From Hymenobacter daecheongensis DSM 21074 (lineage in GTDB: Bacteria; Bacteroidota; Bacteroidia; Cytophagales; Hymenobacteraceae), in NCBI RefSeq assembly GCF_900141805.1, contig NZ_FQYN01000007.1, positions 124,001 to 188,000 of the forward strand: DNA of 64,000 nt, in the 5' to 3' direction. Under the pieces are notes generated by a model that was given only the letters and a program-made list of their open reading frames with translations, made no database searches and was not told the DNA's origin. Of the stretch, positions 51,064 through 59,061 are shown piece by piece; position 1 is the first letter of the stretch, and every line of letters starts with the position of its first letter. The position numbers were made by a program, and so were the translations under genes.

Positions 51064-51762
51064 CTACAGCAGGCCCTGCAGCGGGTCTTTTCCATCTAAT
51101 GTGCCCTGACTGGACAGCACCCGAAAGCGGGCGAACAGCTCCTCACCGTACCACTGCTCCTGGCGGGTGAGGCGGATAACTTCTTTGTGCTTTTCGCTGC
51201 GGTAGGCATAGTCCTGCATGGCCTGCCCCGACTCCCAGACGCTGAACGTAGCCTGCCGCACTATCGGCAGCTCGCCCAGGCCGATGGCGGCCCGCACGCC
51301 CGGCGCGTGGGCCACAGTGGCGCTGGTAGGAGCCACGTAGCGCCAGAAGCGGGGCGCTTTCCACCACCGGATGGAGGCGCGGGTGAGCACGGCCACGGGG
51401 CCCGCAGTGACGGGGGTGTCGCGGGCATATTCAAACGGATTCTCCCCGTCCCAGAGGCCGTGCGCTTTCAGCGGGGCCAAGCGCACCCTCCAGATTTCGG
51501 CGGCCCGGCGCTGGTAGTGCAGCCAGAGCGGATGGGTGGCAAAAAACGTATCGGCCGCCGTTGCGGAGTCCCACACGGCCATAAAGCCGTAGCGGTTCAG
51601 ATTGGGCAATGCCCCGAAACCACCCGCGCCGCTGCCCAGCAGCTTCTGAAACCGCAGGCCCGGCACCTGCCGCAACGGCCGTTGGGCGGTGCCCATTTGC
51701 GCCAGTGCCCAGCGGGCATGGCCGGGAGCAAGGGTGATGATAGAGAGCGTAGTAAGGGGCAA
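51064..51762 (-). CDS. CrtA-like spheroidene monooxygenase family protein
   Basis: 232 residues. The pattern follows CrtA along its length: LSIITLAPGHARWALAQMG, FQKLLGSGAGGFGALPNLNRYGFMAVWDS, RAAEIWRVRLAPLKAHGLWDGENPFE, GPVAVLTRASIRWWKAPRFWRYV, the strongest block IGLGELPIVRQATFSVWE, and EVIRLTRQEQWYGEELFARFRVL..GTLDGKDPL. CrtA adds keto groups at C-2 of acyclic carotenoids in phototrophic purple bacteria; here it would act as a carotenoid oxygenase in a pink Hymenobacter-type pathway. No other crt gene is adjacent. The family call is firm, the substrate is inferred. Confidence 0.85.
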   Translation of the reverse strand: MPLTTLSIITLAPGHARWALAQMGTAQRPLRQVPGLRFQKLLGSGAGGFGALPNLNRYGFMAVWDSATAADTFFATHPLWLHYQRRAAEIWRVRLAPLKAHGLWDGENPFEYARDTPVTAGPVAVLTRASIRWWKAPRFWRYVAPTSATVAHAPGVRAAIGLGELPIVRQATFSVWESGQAMQDYAYRSEKHKEVIRLTRQEQWYGEELFARFRVLSSQGTLDGKDPLQGLL

Positions 51763-51782
51763 AACAGGAGAAAGTTAAAATG

Positions 51783-51948
51783 CTAAAAGCTAGTTACCCT
51801 CCTTTTTTCAAATTCCGCGCATTAAGCGGCGGGGGCTAGGGGTGGTTCAATCGTTGGACGACGGGCTAGCCTTAGCTTTCTAGCTCTAGCTTACCACCCC
51901 GGCCTTCGGCCACCCCTCCTTGAAAAAAGGAGGGGAGTTAGCTTTTAG
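51783..51948. repeat. Long inverted repeat before the CrtA-like gene
   Basis: 29-base arms (51783-51811 and 51920-51948) carry CTAAAAGCTA..CCCTCCTTTTTTCAA with three mismatches. An inner GGGGTGGT/ACCACCCC pair lies between them, with GCTAGCCTTAGCTTTCTAGC in the middle. It resembles in layout, and partly in its AGGGAGGGG/CCCTCC words, the element at 58950-59058. Confidence 0.78.
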
Positions 51949-51981
51949 TCCTAAAAACAATAAGTGCCAAAACAACAAAAA

Positions 51982-52005
51982 AGGGCCGGAACTGCTTCCG
52001 GCCCT
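51982..52005 (-). terminator. Terminator of the FMN-binding stress protein gene
   Basis: A perfect 10-bp stem (AGGGCCGGAA 51982-51991 with 51996-52005) with a 4-base loop is followed on the minus strand by a T-run (A residues just before 51982), 24 bases after the stop. Confidence 0.85.
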
Positions 52006-52028
52006 GTTCGCAAAACGCAAGTTTGCGC

Positions 52029-52541
52029 TTATTTCACGTTCACTTTGGCGTGCTCGTTCACGTCGTCGGAGGTGGCCCGCTCGCCGGTGGCCAGGGCTTT
52101 CACGTAGGCTACGGCCTGGGTGAGCACGCTGCTGGGCGTGTCCCAGTATTCGCCCTTGTCGATTTCAATTTTCAGGATCATGATGTTCGGGTCGTCTTTG
52201 CCCTTGGCAAACCAGGCCCGCAGCGGCTCGCTCCAGAGCTTGTCGATTTCGGCCTGGTCGCGGTAAGCGTTGGCGCGGCCCGAAACGGACACGTACACGT
52301 TGCTGTCGGGGTTGCCGTAGCTCAGGTTTACGTGGCTGTCTTTTTTGACTTCGTACACCTTTGCCGAATCCTTATCGGTCAGAAAAACCAGGGCACTGCT
52401 GCCGTCAGGCTTCTGGGTATACATGGGGCGGCTGCGCAGGCTGCCGTCCTGGTCCTGGGTGGTGAGCATGGCAATGCGCACGTCCTTGATTTTGTCGAGC
52501 AGCTTGGACAGGTCGTTGGTAACGGGCGATTTATCGGACAT
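52029..52541 (-). CDS. Pyridoxamine 5'-phosphate oxidase-fold protein (general stress protein 26-like)
   Basis: 170 residues. IKDVRIAMLTTQDQDGSLRSRPMYTQ and LVFLTDKDSAKVYEVKKDSHVNLSYGNPDSNVYVSVSGRANAYRD are the split-barrel flavin-binding blocks of the GSP26 type. It probably binds FMN; the substrate is unknown and the family is a stress marker in other bacteria. ATG 52541 starts the family; the longer frame to 52733 overlaps the divergent gene region. Confidence 0.9.
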   Translation of the reverse strand: MSDKSPVTNDLSKLLDKIKDVRIAMLTTQDQDGSLRSRPMYTQKPDGSSALVFLTDKDSAKVYEVKKDSHVNLSYGNPDSNVYVSVSGRANAYRDQAEIDKLWSEPLRAWFAKGKDDPNIMILKIEIDKGEYWDTPSSVLTQAVAYVKALATGERATSDDVNEHAKVNVK

Positions 52542-52686
52542 GAGTTGGGGTGTTTGGAAGGAGTGGGACAGAACAGAAGGCCCCCGAAAACAGCGGGCGG
52601 CCAGTTTGCCATACGGCCGGCCGGCCCGTCGGGTTGAACTTAACCATTGGGCTGCCATTCCGGTTTTGCCGTACTTCCCGCTACTG

Positions 52687-53295
52687 ATGAACTTTCTCGC
52701 CCACCTGCTGCTTTCCGGCTCGCCCGCCGCCACCCCCGATTACGATGACATCGTGGTCGGCAACTTTGCCGCCGAGGCCGTGCGGGGCCGGGCCGCCCTG
52801 GAAGCGTACCCGGCCACCGTGCAGCGCGGCATCCGCCTGCACCGCTTCATCGATTCCTTTACCGATTCGCACCCCGTGGTGCGCCGCAGCACCGCCCGCC
52901 TGCGCGCGGCCGGCCTGGGCAAGTGGGCCGGCGTGGTGGCCGATGTCGGCTATGACCACCTGCTGGCCCGCGACTTCGCCGAATTTCACCCCGCCGAGCC
53001 GCTGCCCGCCTTCGCCCAGCGGATGTACGCGCTGCTGCACGCCCGCCGCCAGGAACTGCCCGAGCGCCTCCAGCACATGTTTCAGTACATGCGCCGCGAC
53101 GACTGGCTGACGGGCTACGCCCGACCCGAGGGCCTGAACCGCGCCTTGCTGGGCCTGAGCCGCCGCGTGCCCAACGGGGCCATTCTGGCTGCCGGGGCGG
53201 CAGCTTTTCTGATAGAAGTGGAAGCGTATGAGGCGGATTTTCGGGAGTTCTGGCCGGAACTGCGGGCAGGAGTGGTCAGTATGCTACTACAGTAG
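52687..53295 (+). CDS. acpH: Acyl carrier protein phosphodiesterase (DUF479)
   Basis: Removes 4'-phosphopantetheine from ACP. 202 residues of the HD-like AcpH fold: MNFLAHLLLS...GNFAAEAVRG, then QRGIRLHRFIDSFTDSHPVVRRS, VVADVGYDHLLARDF and RRDDWLTGYARPEGLNRALLGLSRR. The His/Asp residues of LHRFID and DVGYDH form the metal site. ATG 52687 is chosen; the longer frame is spurious. It is divergent from the stress-protein gene. Confidence 0.92.
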   Translation: MNFLAHLLLSGSPAATPDYDDIVVGNFAAEAVRGRAALEAYPATVQRGIRLHRFIDSFTDSHPVVRRSTARLRAAGLGKWAGVVADVGYDHLLARDFAEFHPAEPLPAFAQRMYALLHARRQELPERLQHMFQYMRRDDWLTGYARPEGLNRALLGLSRRVPNGAILAAGAAAFLIEVEAYEADFREFWPELRAGVVSMLLQ

Positions 53296-53475
53296 CTAGA
53301 AAATGAAGCGTATGCAGTAACTTGCCCCCATCATATAAATCGGGTTTGATGTACATATCGTCATAAAAGCACGTTTGATATTTTTATTAAAATTGCTTGC
53401 ACAGCTGTGTTGTTGTCTATAAATATTCCTCTATACCTCTTTTTTAGGAAGCGAGATAAGTGAGCTAAACCAGTA

Positions 53476-53775
53476 TTGTTTGTGCTAATTGCCTTTGTTG
53501 TGTTAATTCTGTTACTGAAGCTGTTTCATTGGAATGATACCGTGATAAAGCATGCCGGATTAATGCCTACGCTACTTATGATGAGTATTTCTCTAGTAAT
53601 GAGTCATTATTTTTTTGGAGTCGCAAGCAGTGTCTTCGACACAACCGCAGGGGGAATGAATGATGCAACACGGGAAAAGTTTATGGATTTAGTTATAAAA
53701 GTGCAGGATGTTTTTTTTCTTGAAGTGCTAACTGTTATAATTAGTATCACGCAAATATTGTCGGTCTGGCATTGA
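53476..53775 (+). CDS. AT-rich small membrane protein, hypothetical
   Basis: Not recognised. Up to 99 residues with three hydrophobic segments: MFVLIAFVVLILLLKLF, LMPTLLMMSISLVMSHYFF and FLEVLTVIISITQIL. The base composition is clearly AT-rich compared with its neighbours, as are the 170 bases before it. The start is TTG 53476 or GTG 53482; there is no ATG at the front of the first helix. It probably arrived by horizontal transfer. A hairpin follows. Confidence 0.6.
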   Translation: MFVLIAFVVLILLLKLFHWNDTVIKHAGLMPTLLMMSISLVMSHYFFGVASSVFDTTAGGMNDATREKFMDLVIKVQDVFFLEVLTVIISITQILSVWH

Positions 53776-53795
53776 GTGTAACATTGAGAAGCAAA

Positions 53796-53821
53796 AAAAC
53801 GGGGCCGCAGGGCCCCGTTTT
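53796..53821. terminator. Bidirectional terminator
   Basis: A perfect 11-bp stem AAAACGGGGCC / GGCCCCGTTTT (53796-53806 with 53811-53821) lies between the convergent small membrane protein gene and the lipoprotein gene. Confidence 0.85.
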
Positions 53822-53853
53822 CATAGGTTATTTTGCCGATGCAAGTGTAATTA

Positions 53854-54285
53854 TCAGCGCGTGTACGTGGCTTCAATCTTGGCTGATTGGCCTTGTACAA
53901 TGGCCGCGCGGTCATAGCTCAGTACCAGCTTACTCGCGCTTAATTCCCGGATTTCCCGCGTCTGATTTAAATGCTCAACCAGGGCTTTCAGCGTAAGGAT
54001 ATTGACGGCGCGGGTATACGGCATTTCAAAATTCAGCTGACTGTTGCTGTATTCCTGAAACAGCACATCCGTCAGGAGAAGGTAGTCGCCGGATTTACCG
54101 GTGAGCGTGTAGTCCTGTAGAAGCTGGCCGTTGGCGTCCTTCTCCACTACGTGCATCGTGCTTAGGGTCCAGCGGCCGGGTAGTGGGGCCGGATCATCTT
54201 TTTTGGAAGAGCAGCCTGCCAGGGCAAGTACGGGAAACAACAGGAGCCACATGAGGCCCCGAATAGAAAGGGTAGAAAAGGACAT
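53854..54285 (-). CDS. Lipocalin-like lipoprotein, hypothetical
   Basis: About 143 residues. MSFSTLSIRGLMWLLLFPVLALAGC carries the lipobox ALAGC, then SSKKDDPAPLPGRWTLSTMHV. The G-R-W-T-L after the linker and the regular strands (DYLLLTDVLFQEY, SQLNFEMPYTRAV) suggest a small lipocalin-like barrel on the outer membrane. ATG 54285 is chosen because it starts the signal sequence; the frame is open to 54384. No family name could be fixed. Confidence 0.7.
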   Translation of the reverse strand: MSFSTLSIRGLMWLLLFPVLALAGCSSKKDDPAPLPGRWTLSTMHVVEKDANGQLLQDYTLTGKSGDYLLLTDVLFQEYSNSQLNFEMPYTRAVNILTLKALVEHLNQTREIRELSASKLVLSYDRAAIVQGQSAKIEATYTR

Positions 54286-54373
54286 AGAATGAATTGTGGG
54301 AAAAGAGATGGCGCAAATAAAAGCAATCGTCGCCATTTTTTTACGTTGGCAGCTTATGTTTTCGCAAAGCAAA

Positions 54374-54415
54374 AAAGGCCGCAACCGGCTGTTGGAACAA
54401 CGGGTTGCGGCCTTT
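54374..54415 (-). terminator. Terminator of slyD
   Basis: A 13-bp stem (AAAGGCCGCAACC 54374-54386 with 54403-54415) ends on the minus strand in a T-run (A residues 54371-54376). It lies 29 bases beyond the slyD stop. Confidence 0.85.
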
Positions 54416-54443
54416 GACGGAGTGCCTGGAAAGTAGTGCGTAT

Positions 54444-54959
54444 TTAGTGATGGTGCCCGCCTTCGCCATGCACGTGGCCGTGGTCCATCTCCTCCTGGGT
54501 GGCTTCGCGCACGTCGGCTACTTTGCCGTCGAAGTGCATCACCATGCCGGCCAGCGGGTGGTTGAAGTCCATCTTGACGGTATCGGAGCCGATTTCGACG
54601 ACTTTGCCCTGCATGTGGTTGCCCTGGTTGTCGGCCATGGGCAGGAAGTTGCCTTCCTGCAGCATTTCCTCGTCAATCTGCCCATCGACCTTGAACACGT
54701 CCTTTGGGATATCGACCACGGCCTGCTGGTCGTATTCGCCGTAGGCTTGCTCGGGGGTGAGCGAAAACTTGAATGAGTCGCCGGCTTTTTTGCCGTCGAG
54801 CTGGCTTTCAAACTCTTCAGGTAGGCCGCTCTGGCCAAACAGAAATACCATCGGCGCATCGGCCTCGGCCGATTCAACCAATACTTTTTCCTGGTTTTCG
54901 TCGGTCACGCTCAAATCGTAGGTGATGGTGACGACTTTATTGGGGCTGATCTGGGCCAT
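54444..54959 (-). CDS. slyD: FKBP-type peptidyl-prolyl isomerase SlyD
   Basis: 171 residues. The FKBP core (ISPNKVVTITYDLSVTDENQEKVLVESAEADAP, then FLFGQSGLPEEFESQLDGKKAGDSF) holds an inserted-in-flap domain (PKDVFKVDGQIDEEMLQEGNFLP), as in SlyD. It helps proteins fold and binds metals. The C-terminal tail HGHVHGEGGHHH is a metal-binding His cluster, shorter than in E. coli. Cytoplasmic. It is a single-gene unit. Confidence 0.94.
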   Translation of the reverse strand: MAQISPNKVVTITYDLSVTDENQEKVLVESAEADAPMVFLFGQSGLPEEFESQLDGKKAGDSFKFSLTPEQAYGEYDQQAVVDIPKDVFKVDGQIDEEMLQEGNFLPMADNQGNHMQGKVVEIGSDTVKMDFNHPLAGMVMHFDGKVADVREATQEEMDHGHVHGEGGHHH

Positions 54960-55035
54960 AATCGGGCGGACTTCGGGGTCCGGGTTGGGGTGAATAATGG
55001 GTTTGGGCTGGCTAGTTACGGAAAAGAGGGCGAAA

Positions 55036-55244
55036 CCTCACCCCCGGCCCCTCTCCTTGGGGAGAGGGGAGCCACGGCGGCGCGAACGAAGCGGGGCGGA
55101 GGCCAAAACCGACGCCCCCGCCACCACAAGGGTGATTCGAGCTGATTCTACAACGCAAAAGCCAACTGCTGTAAAGCAGTTGGCTTTTGTCCGTTCGTGC
55201 CGCCGTGGCTCCCCTCTTCCCAAGGAGAGGGGCCGGGGGTGAGG
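55036..55244. repeat. Nested inverted repeat, 53-bp arms
   Basis: Outer arms 55036-55088 and 55192-55244 (CCTCACCCCCGGCCCC..CACGGCGGC..) have two mismatches over 53 bases. An inner perfect 14-bp repeat (AAAAGCCAACTGCT 55157-55170 with 55175-55188) forms a terminator-like hairpin. The element fills the 300-base space between slyD and the helicase gene; the 66 bases between the left arm and the inner hairpin hold nothing recognisable. Confidence 0.88.
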
Positions 55245-55255
55245 CCCCAATGTCT

Positions 55256-57238
55256 CTACTGCAGTTCCCAGGCCGTGCGGTAGGCGCCGATGCTTTCCAC
55301 GTAGTCGAGGAAAGCCTTGTAGAACGGGTGGCCGCCCAGGGTGCTGGAGTCGCCGACGATGAGGAGCTTTTTGCGGGCGCGGGTCATGCCTACGTTCATG
55401 CGGCGGATGTCGCTCAGAAAGCCAATTTCGCCCTGCGGGTTGGAGCGGGTAAGGGTAATGGCGATGATGTCGCGCTCCTGGCCCTGGAATGAGTCGACGG
55501 TGCCAATGCTGAGCATGCGGTGCTCCATGAGGCCCATCAGCTCGTCGTTGGCCTCTACCGCGTCGCGGAGGTAGTTGATCTGGGCGCGGTAGGGGGCAAT
55601 AACGCCGATGGTGAGCAGGTCTTCCTCGTGGTCGGCCGCGTCGTAGGGCTCCAGAAGCTGGGCCAGGCGACGCAGCAGCAGGTCGGCTTCCTCGGGGTTG
55701 GCGATGGAGCGGCTTTCCTCGATGCCCAGCTCCTGAAAGCCGAAGCCGGCGGTGTCGAGAAACTCTACCGGCAGGTCGGGGGCAAAGCGCAGGTCGTAGG
55801 CGGGCAGGTCGGCGTGGGCCACGGTGGGCGCGGCTTTCAGGCGGCCCTCGTAGAACTGCTCCGAGCTGAACTCCATAATCTGCTCGTGCATGCGGTACTG
55901 GATTTCCAGCATCCGGGCCGAATCCGGCTGGCGCTGAATGCACTTTTCAAACAAGGTTTCGCGCAGCCCCTCGCGCGCTGCTTTTTCGCTTTTCACCGTG
56001 GGCGGCAGCTGCTGATGGTCGCCGGCCAGCACCACGCGGTTGGCCTTGGTTATCGGAATCCAGCAGCCCGGCTCCAGGGCCTGGGCGGCCTCATCAATGA
56101 ACACGGTTTCGTAGGTTAGGTGGCGGATGGCGCGGTTGGAGGCCCCCACCAGCGTGCACGTAATCACCTGCACCTTATCCAGCAGGTCCTCGGTGATGTA
56201 GCGCTCCAGGTTGTCGGAATCCTGGAGCATGAGGTGGGCCTGCTCTTTCAAAAGGCGACGTTGCTCGCGCTCCTCCCAGCCGAAATGGCGTTTGAATTTG
56301 CCGGCCTGCTCGCGGTATTGCTCGGCGGTCTGGCGCATGGCTTTCAGCTCGCCGTAGCTCTTGTGCTCCATAATCTGGGCATCGAGCGTGTGGTGCAGCA
56401 GCAGGTCCGAGACGCGGGAAGGATTGCCCATCCGTATCACGTTCACGCCCCGCTCGGCCAGCTTTTCGGTGAGCAGATCCACGGCTGTGTTGGAAGGCGC
56501 GCACACCAGCACGCGCCGCTCGCGCCGGATGGTTTCCAGAATGGCCTGCACCAGCGTAGTGGTTTTGCCGGTGCCGGGCGGGCCGTGAATGATGGCCACG
56601 TCCTTGGCCGCCAGCACGTGGCGCACGGCGGCCAGCTGAGAGTCGTTCAGAGGGCTGGGGTAGTAGAGCGTGGCTTCGGATTCGTCGCGGTAACGGGCGG
56701 GCTTGGCTCCCAGCAGCACGTCGCGCAGTTCGGCCAGGCGGGTTTCGTAGGCGCCCATCACCTTGCCCAGGGCAAACTCCATCTCGCGGTAGCTCACCTC
56801 GTCGAAGGTCAGATCGACGCCCAGCTTGCCCTCGTCTACCCAGTCGGGCAGGTCCTCTTTGGTGGTGGCCAGCAGGATTTTATTACGCTTCACGCTGGTA
56901 ATCACCCCGCTGAGCGTGGGGCGGTCGGAGCCGGCGCGACCGGGGATATTGCCGAAGAGGGCGGCGTTTTTGCCCACCTGAAACAGGTGCAGGCCGCTCT
57001 GGCTGGCCGGGCGCTCAATTTCGAGCACTAGCTTGCCGCCGAAGCCGATTTCCTCCTTCGTGATTTTGACGGGATACCAGGTCAGGCCGCGCTTCTGCCG
57101 CTCGCCAATGGTAGACTGGGCACTCTTGATTTTAAACTGTTCGAGGTCCTCCTGCTGCTCGAGCTTCATGAGGGCCTGCACCTTGCGCAGCTCTTTTTCC
57201 AGCGCATAAGGGTCGGTATAGGTCGGTTGTTCTGTCAA
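55256..57238 (-). CDS. SF1B helicase, SMUBP-2/IGHMBP2-like
   Basis: 660 residues of the UPF1-like superfamily 1B. Motifs in order: Q-region SPLNDSQLAAVRHVLA; Walker A IIHGPPGTGKTTTLV (about 217-230); motif Ia RVLVCAPSNTAVDLL; Walker B FIDEAAQALEPGCW; motif III LAGDHQQLPPTV; motif IV MLEIQYRMHEQIMEFSSEQFYEG; motif V DSFQGQERDIIAITLTRSN; motif VI RRMNVGMTRARKKLLIVGD. The N-terminus carries a beta-barrel like that of SMUBP-2. The substrate (DNA or RNA) is unknown. No nuclease domain is fused. Confidence 0.93.
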   Translation of the reverse strand: MTEQPTYTDPYALEKELRKVQALMKLEQQEDLEQFKIKSAQSTIGERQKRGLTWYPVKITKEEIGFGGKLVLEIERPASQSGLHLFQVGKNAALFGNIPGRAGSDRPTLSGVITSVKRNKILLATTKEDLPDWVDEGKLGVDLTFDEVSYREMEFALGKVMGAYETRLAELRDVLLGAKPARYRDESEATLYYPSPLNDSQLAAVRHVLAAKDVAIIHGPPGTGKTTTLVQAILETIRRERRVLVCAPSNTAVDLLTEKLAERGVNVIRMGNPSRVSDLLLHHTLDAQIMEHKSYGELKAMRQTAEQYREQAGKFKRHFGWEEREQRRLLKEQAHLMLQDSDNLERYITEDLLDKVQVITCTLVGASNRAIRHLTYETVFIDEAAQALEPGCWIPITKANRVVLAGDHQQLPPTVKSEKAAREGLRETLFEKCIQRQPDSARMLEIQYRMHEQIMEFSSEQFYEGRLKAAPTVAHADLPAYDLRFAPDLPVEFLDTAGFGFQELGIEESRSIANPEEADLLLRRLAQLLEPYDAADHEEDLLTIGVIAPYRAQINYLRDAVEANDELMGLMEHRMLSIGTVDSFQGQERDIIAITLTRSNPQGEIGFLSDIRRMNVGMTRARKKLLIVGDSSTLGGHPFYKAFLDYVESIGAYRTAWELQ

Positions 57239-57400
57239 AAGGGTAGGCGTTATTTAGGTCCGTCATAACAACGGAAACGGCGAAATGGTGGCCGAAGGTT
57301 GGGGAGAAAATCGAAAGCTGGGCGCGCCGTTGGGTTTTCAGCAGCTTTGCTGTCAGAAGCTGAGGAATTTGCGCCGGATCACAGGGCAAGCTTTAGCCAG

Positions 57401-57772
57401 CTACTCGAAAAAGTCGCTCGAATCGGTCTGGCTGAAATACTTATTGAGCTTCCCCAGATCGGCGAAAATGGGCAAAATGACGCGCATAAACGCCCGCACG
57501 GTGGCTTCCGAGTCGGCGTAGAACAGCAGGCGGGCGGCGGTGGAATAGCCGGTCAGGTGGTCGAGTAGCTCGGGCGCTTCTTCTTCCAGAATAGTGCTGA
57601 TGTGTTCTTCCCACGAAGGGCCACCACCGCCGAAGCCGTACTTTTCAAACAGGTAGAAATACCCCTCCAGTGCCGGGGCCGATTCCACGTTGGCCGTGAT
57701 GCCGAACAGCGCATCGTCGACGCGCAGGTGCTCCGGAATCGGGTAAATCTTAAAGGGGAAGGTGTTTTCCAT
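57401..57772 (-). CDS. Immunity protein 51 family (Imm51)-like
   Basis: 123 residues from ATG 57772 (MENTFPFKIYPIPEH). The central FEKYGFGGGGPSWEEHISTILEEEAPELL, LLFYADSEATVRAFMRVILPIFADLGKL and acidic end QTDSSDFFE fit Imm51, an immunity family that protects against polymorphic toxins. The match is recalled, not searched. No toxin gene is in the window, so it would be an orphan. It is 17 bases after the DUF2007-like gene and co-transcribed. Confidence 0.72.
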   Translation of the reverse strand: MENTFPFKIYPIPEHLRVDDALFGITANVESAPALEGYFYLFEKYGFGGGGPSWEEHISTILEEEAPELLDHLTGYSTAARLLFYADSEATVRAFMRVILPIFADLGKLNKYFSQTDSSDFFE

Positions 57773-57789
57773 GCAGGGTTTGGGAAATA

Positions 57790-58140
57790 TCAGGCTGCGA
57801 ACCGGCGGCCGCAGCCGGCGCACTGGTGTAGGGTGGTGCCGGCGTAGTAGAGCCGCTGCCAGAGCGTGGGCCGGGGCACCGGCGCGGTGTCGGGGCTTTG
57901 GCAGCGGGGGCAGCGCAGCACCGCTACGGTGGCGCGGCGGGCCTCGAAGGCCGCCACCAGGTCGTGGGCCGCGGGGGCGGCTTCTTCCTCAATCAGCAGC
58001 TGATACCAGATACCGTCGCCGAAAGGGAAGGAGGGCGGCCCGCAAGTTTTGACCAGGGCGGTGATTTCCGCGTTCAGCAGCTCGTTGTATAGGGTCACCG
58101 CCTCGGCGTAGGTCAGGTATTGGGCGGCGGGGATGAGCAT
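57790..58140 (-). CDS. DUF2007-like protein with C-terminal zinc ribbon
   Basis: 116 residues. LTYAEAVTLYNELLNAEITALVKTCG and IWYQLLIEEEAAPAAHDLVAAFEAR fit the DUF2007 (putative signal-transducing) fold. The tail VLRCPRCQSPDTAP...LHQCAGCGRRF has two C-x2-C pairs about 24 residues apart, a zinc ribbon. Function unknown. It is co-transcribed with the Imm51-like gene downstream. Confidence 0.75.
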   Translation of the reverse strand: MLIPAAQYLTYAEAVTLYNELLNAEITALVKTCGPPSFPFGDGIWYQLLIEEEAAPAAHDLVAAFEARRATVAVLRCPRCQSPDTAPVPRPTLWQRLYYAGTTLHQCAGCGRRFAA

Positions 58141-58157
58141 GGTGGAAGCAATGGTAT

Positions 58158-58257
58158 TGTCATCCTAAGCTTGCGAAGGACCTTATGCCAGTCGAACGAC
58201 TATCGTAATAATGACTCGTTCAACTGGCATAAGGTCCTTCGCAAGCTCAGGATGACA
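58158..58257. repeat. Inverted repeat, family B copy 2
   Basis: The arms 58158-58199 and 58216-58257 pair over 42 bases with two mismatches and share TGTCATCCT..GCGAAGGACCTTATGCCAGT with copy 1 at 38748-38851, including the middle TAATGACTCGTTCAACTGG. Copy 2 has extended arms. It lies between the DUF2007-like gene and a coiled-coil gene. Confidence 0.88.
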
Positions 58258-58334
58258 GATAATCTAGCAACGGACCACGCAAGATGCTTTGGCAAGCGGA
58301 AGCCAGATCAAGCATGACCGTTCTAGCGCCAGCG

Positions 58335-58910
58335 TTACCGACGGCCGCGAACAGGGCGCACCTGCCCGCGCAGCTTGTAAATATACCACAGCAACCCCGC
58401 GCAGAGCACGGCCAGGGCTGTAGCCAACAATTCGCGGCTGGTGCGGGCCTCAGCGGCTTCCTGGGCCGTAGCTTGGGCCTCGGCCAGCTTCTTCTCGCGC
58501 TGCTTGTCGCGGATCTGCAGGTTTTGAATCTGGTTTTCCAGGTCGTAAAACTTCTCGCGGGTCATCGACTGGTCGCCGCGGGCGACGGTGATTTGCTGCT
58601 CGGCCTGGGTTTTTTCGGCCACGATGCTGGCCGTGCGCCGAATGGACGATTCCTTCAGCGCCTGTACGATTTCGGTGTCCTTGCGGATGATGGCCTTGAG
58701 CACGTCCACCACTTCCTGGAGGTCTTTTTTGGAAGGCTTGTTGCCGAACAGGCTGTTGCGCTGGGCGTTGGCATCCTCATAGGCCTGCACCATGCGGCCA
58801 CGCTCCTGAATCAGCGGAGCCAGCGGGTCGGGTTGGGCGGGGGTGGCGGGGGCCTGGGCGTGAGCGGCTAGGGCGGAAAAGAGCAGCAGAACGGGGAAAA
58901 TACGCTTCAT
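58335..58910 (-). CDS. Exported coiled-coil protein with C-terminal membrane helix
   Basis: 191 residues. A signal peptide (MKRIFPVLLLFSALAAHA), then helical heptad-rich segments (LAPLIQERGRMVQAYEDANAQRN, LVDVLKAIIRKDTEIVQAL-type, LENQIQNLQIRDKQREKKLAEAQA), and a membrane helix ELLATALAVLCAGLLWYIY with a basic tail RGQVRPVRGRR. Not recognised. It may assist the RND exporter encoded just upstream on the same strand, but a long repeat separates the two. Confidence 0.68.
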   Translation of the reverse strand: MKRIFPVLLLFSALAAHAQAPATPAQPDPLAPLIQERGRMVQAYEDANAQRNSLFGNKPSKKDLQEVVDVLKAIIRKDTEIVQALKESSIRRTASIVAEKTQAEQQITVARGDQSMTREKFYDLENQIQNLQIRDKQREKKLAEAQATAQEAAEARTSRELLATALAVLCAGLLWYIYKLRGQVRPVRGRR

Positions 58911-58949
58911 CATGGGGCAAAGTAACGGCGAATCGGCGCGGGGAGTTGG

Positions 58950-59058
58950 ACCCCTCCCCAACCCCTCCCCAAAAGGGAGGGGCTCTAACATTAGCTTTCT
59001 AATGGTTTAGCTTCTAAAGCTAAAGCCCCTCCCTTTTGGGGAGGGGTTGGGGAGGGGT
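58950..59058. repeat. Perfect 35-bp inverted repeat
   Basis: The arms 58950-58984 and 59024-59058 (ACCCCTCCCCAACCCCTCCC...GGGGCT) are exact reverse complements. Between them TTAGCTTT and AAAGCTAA form a small inner pair. The right arm ends four bases before the stop of the RND exporter gene, where it can act as a terminator. Confidence 0.9.
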
Positions 59059-59061
59059 TTC

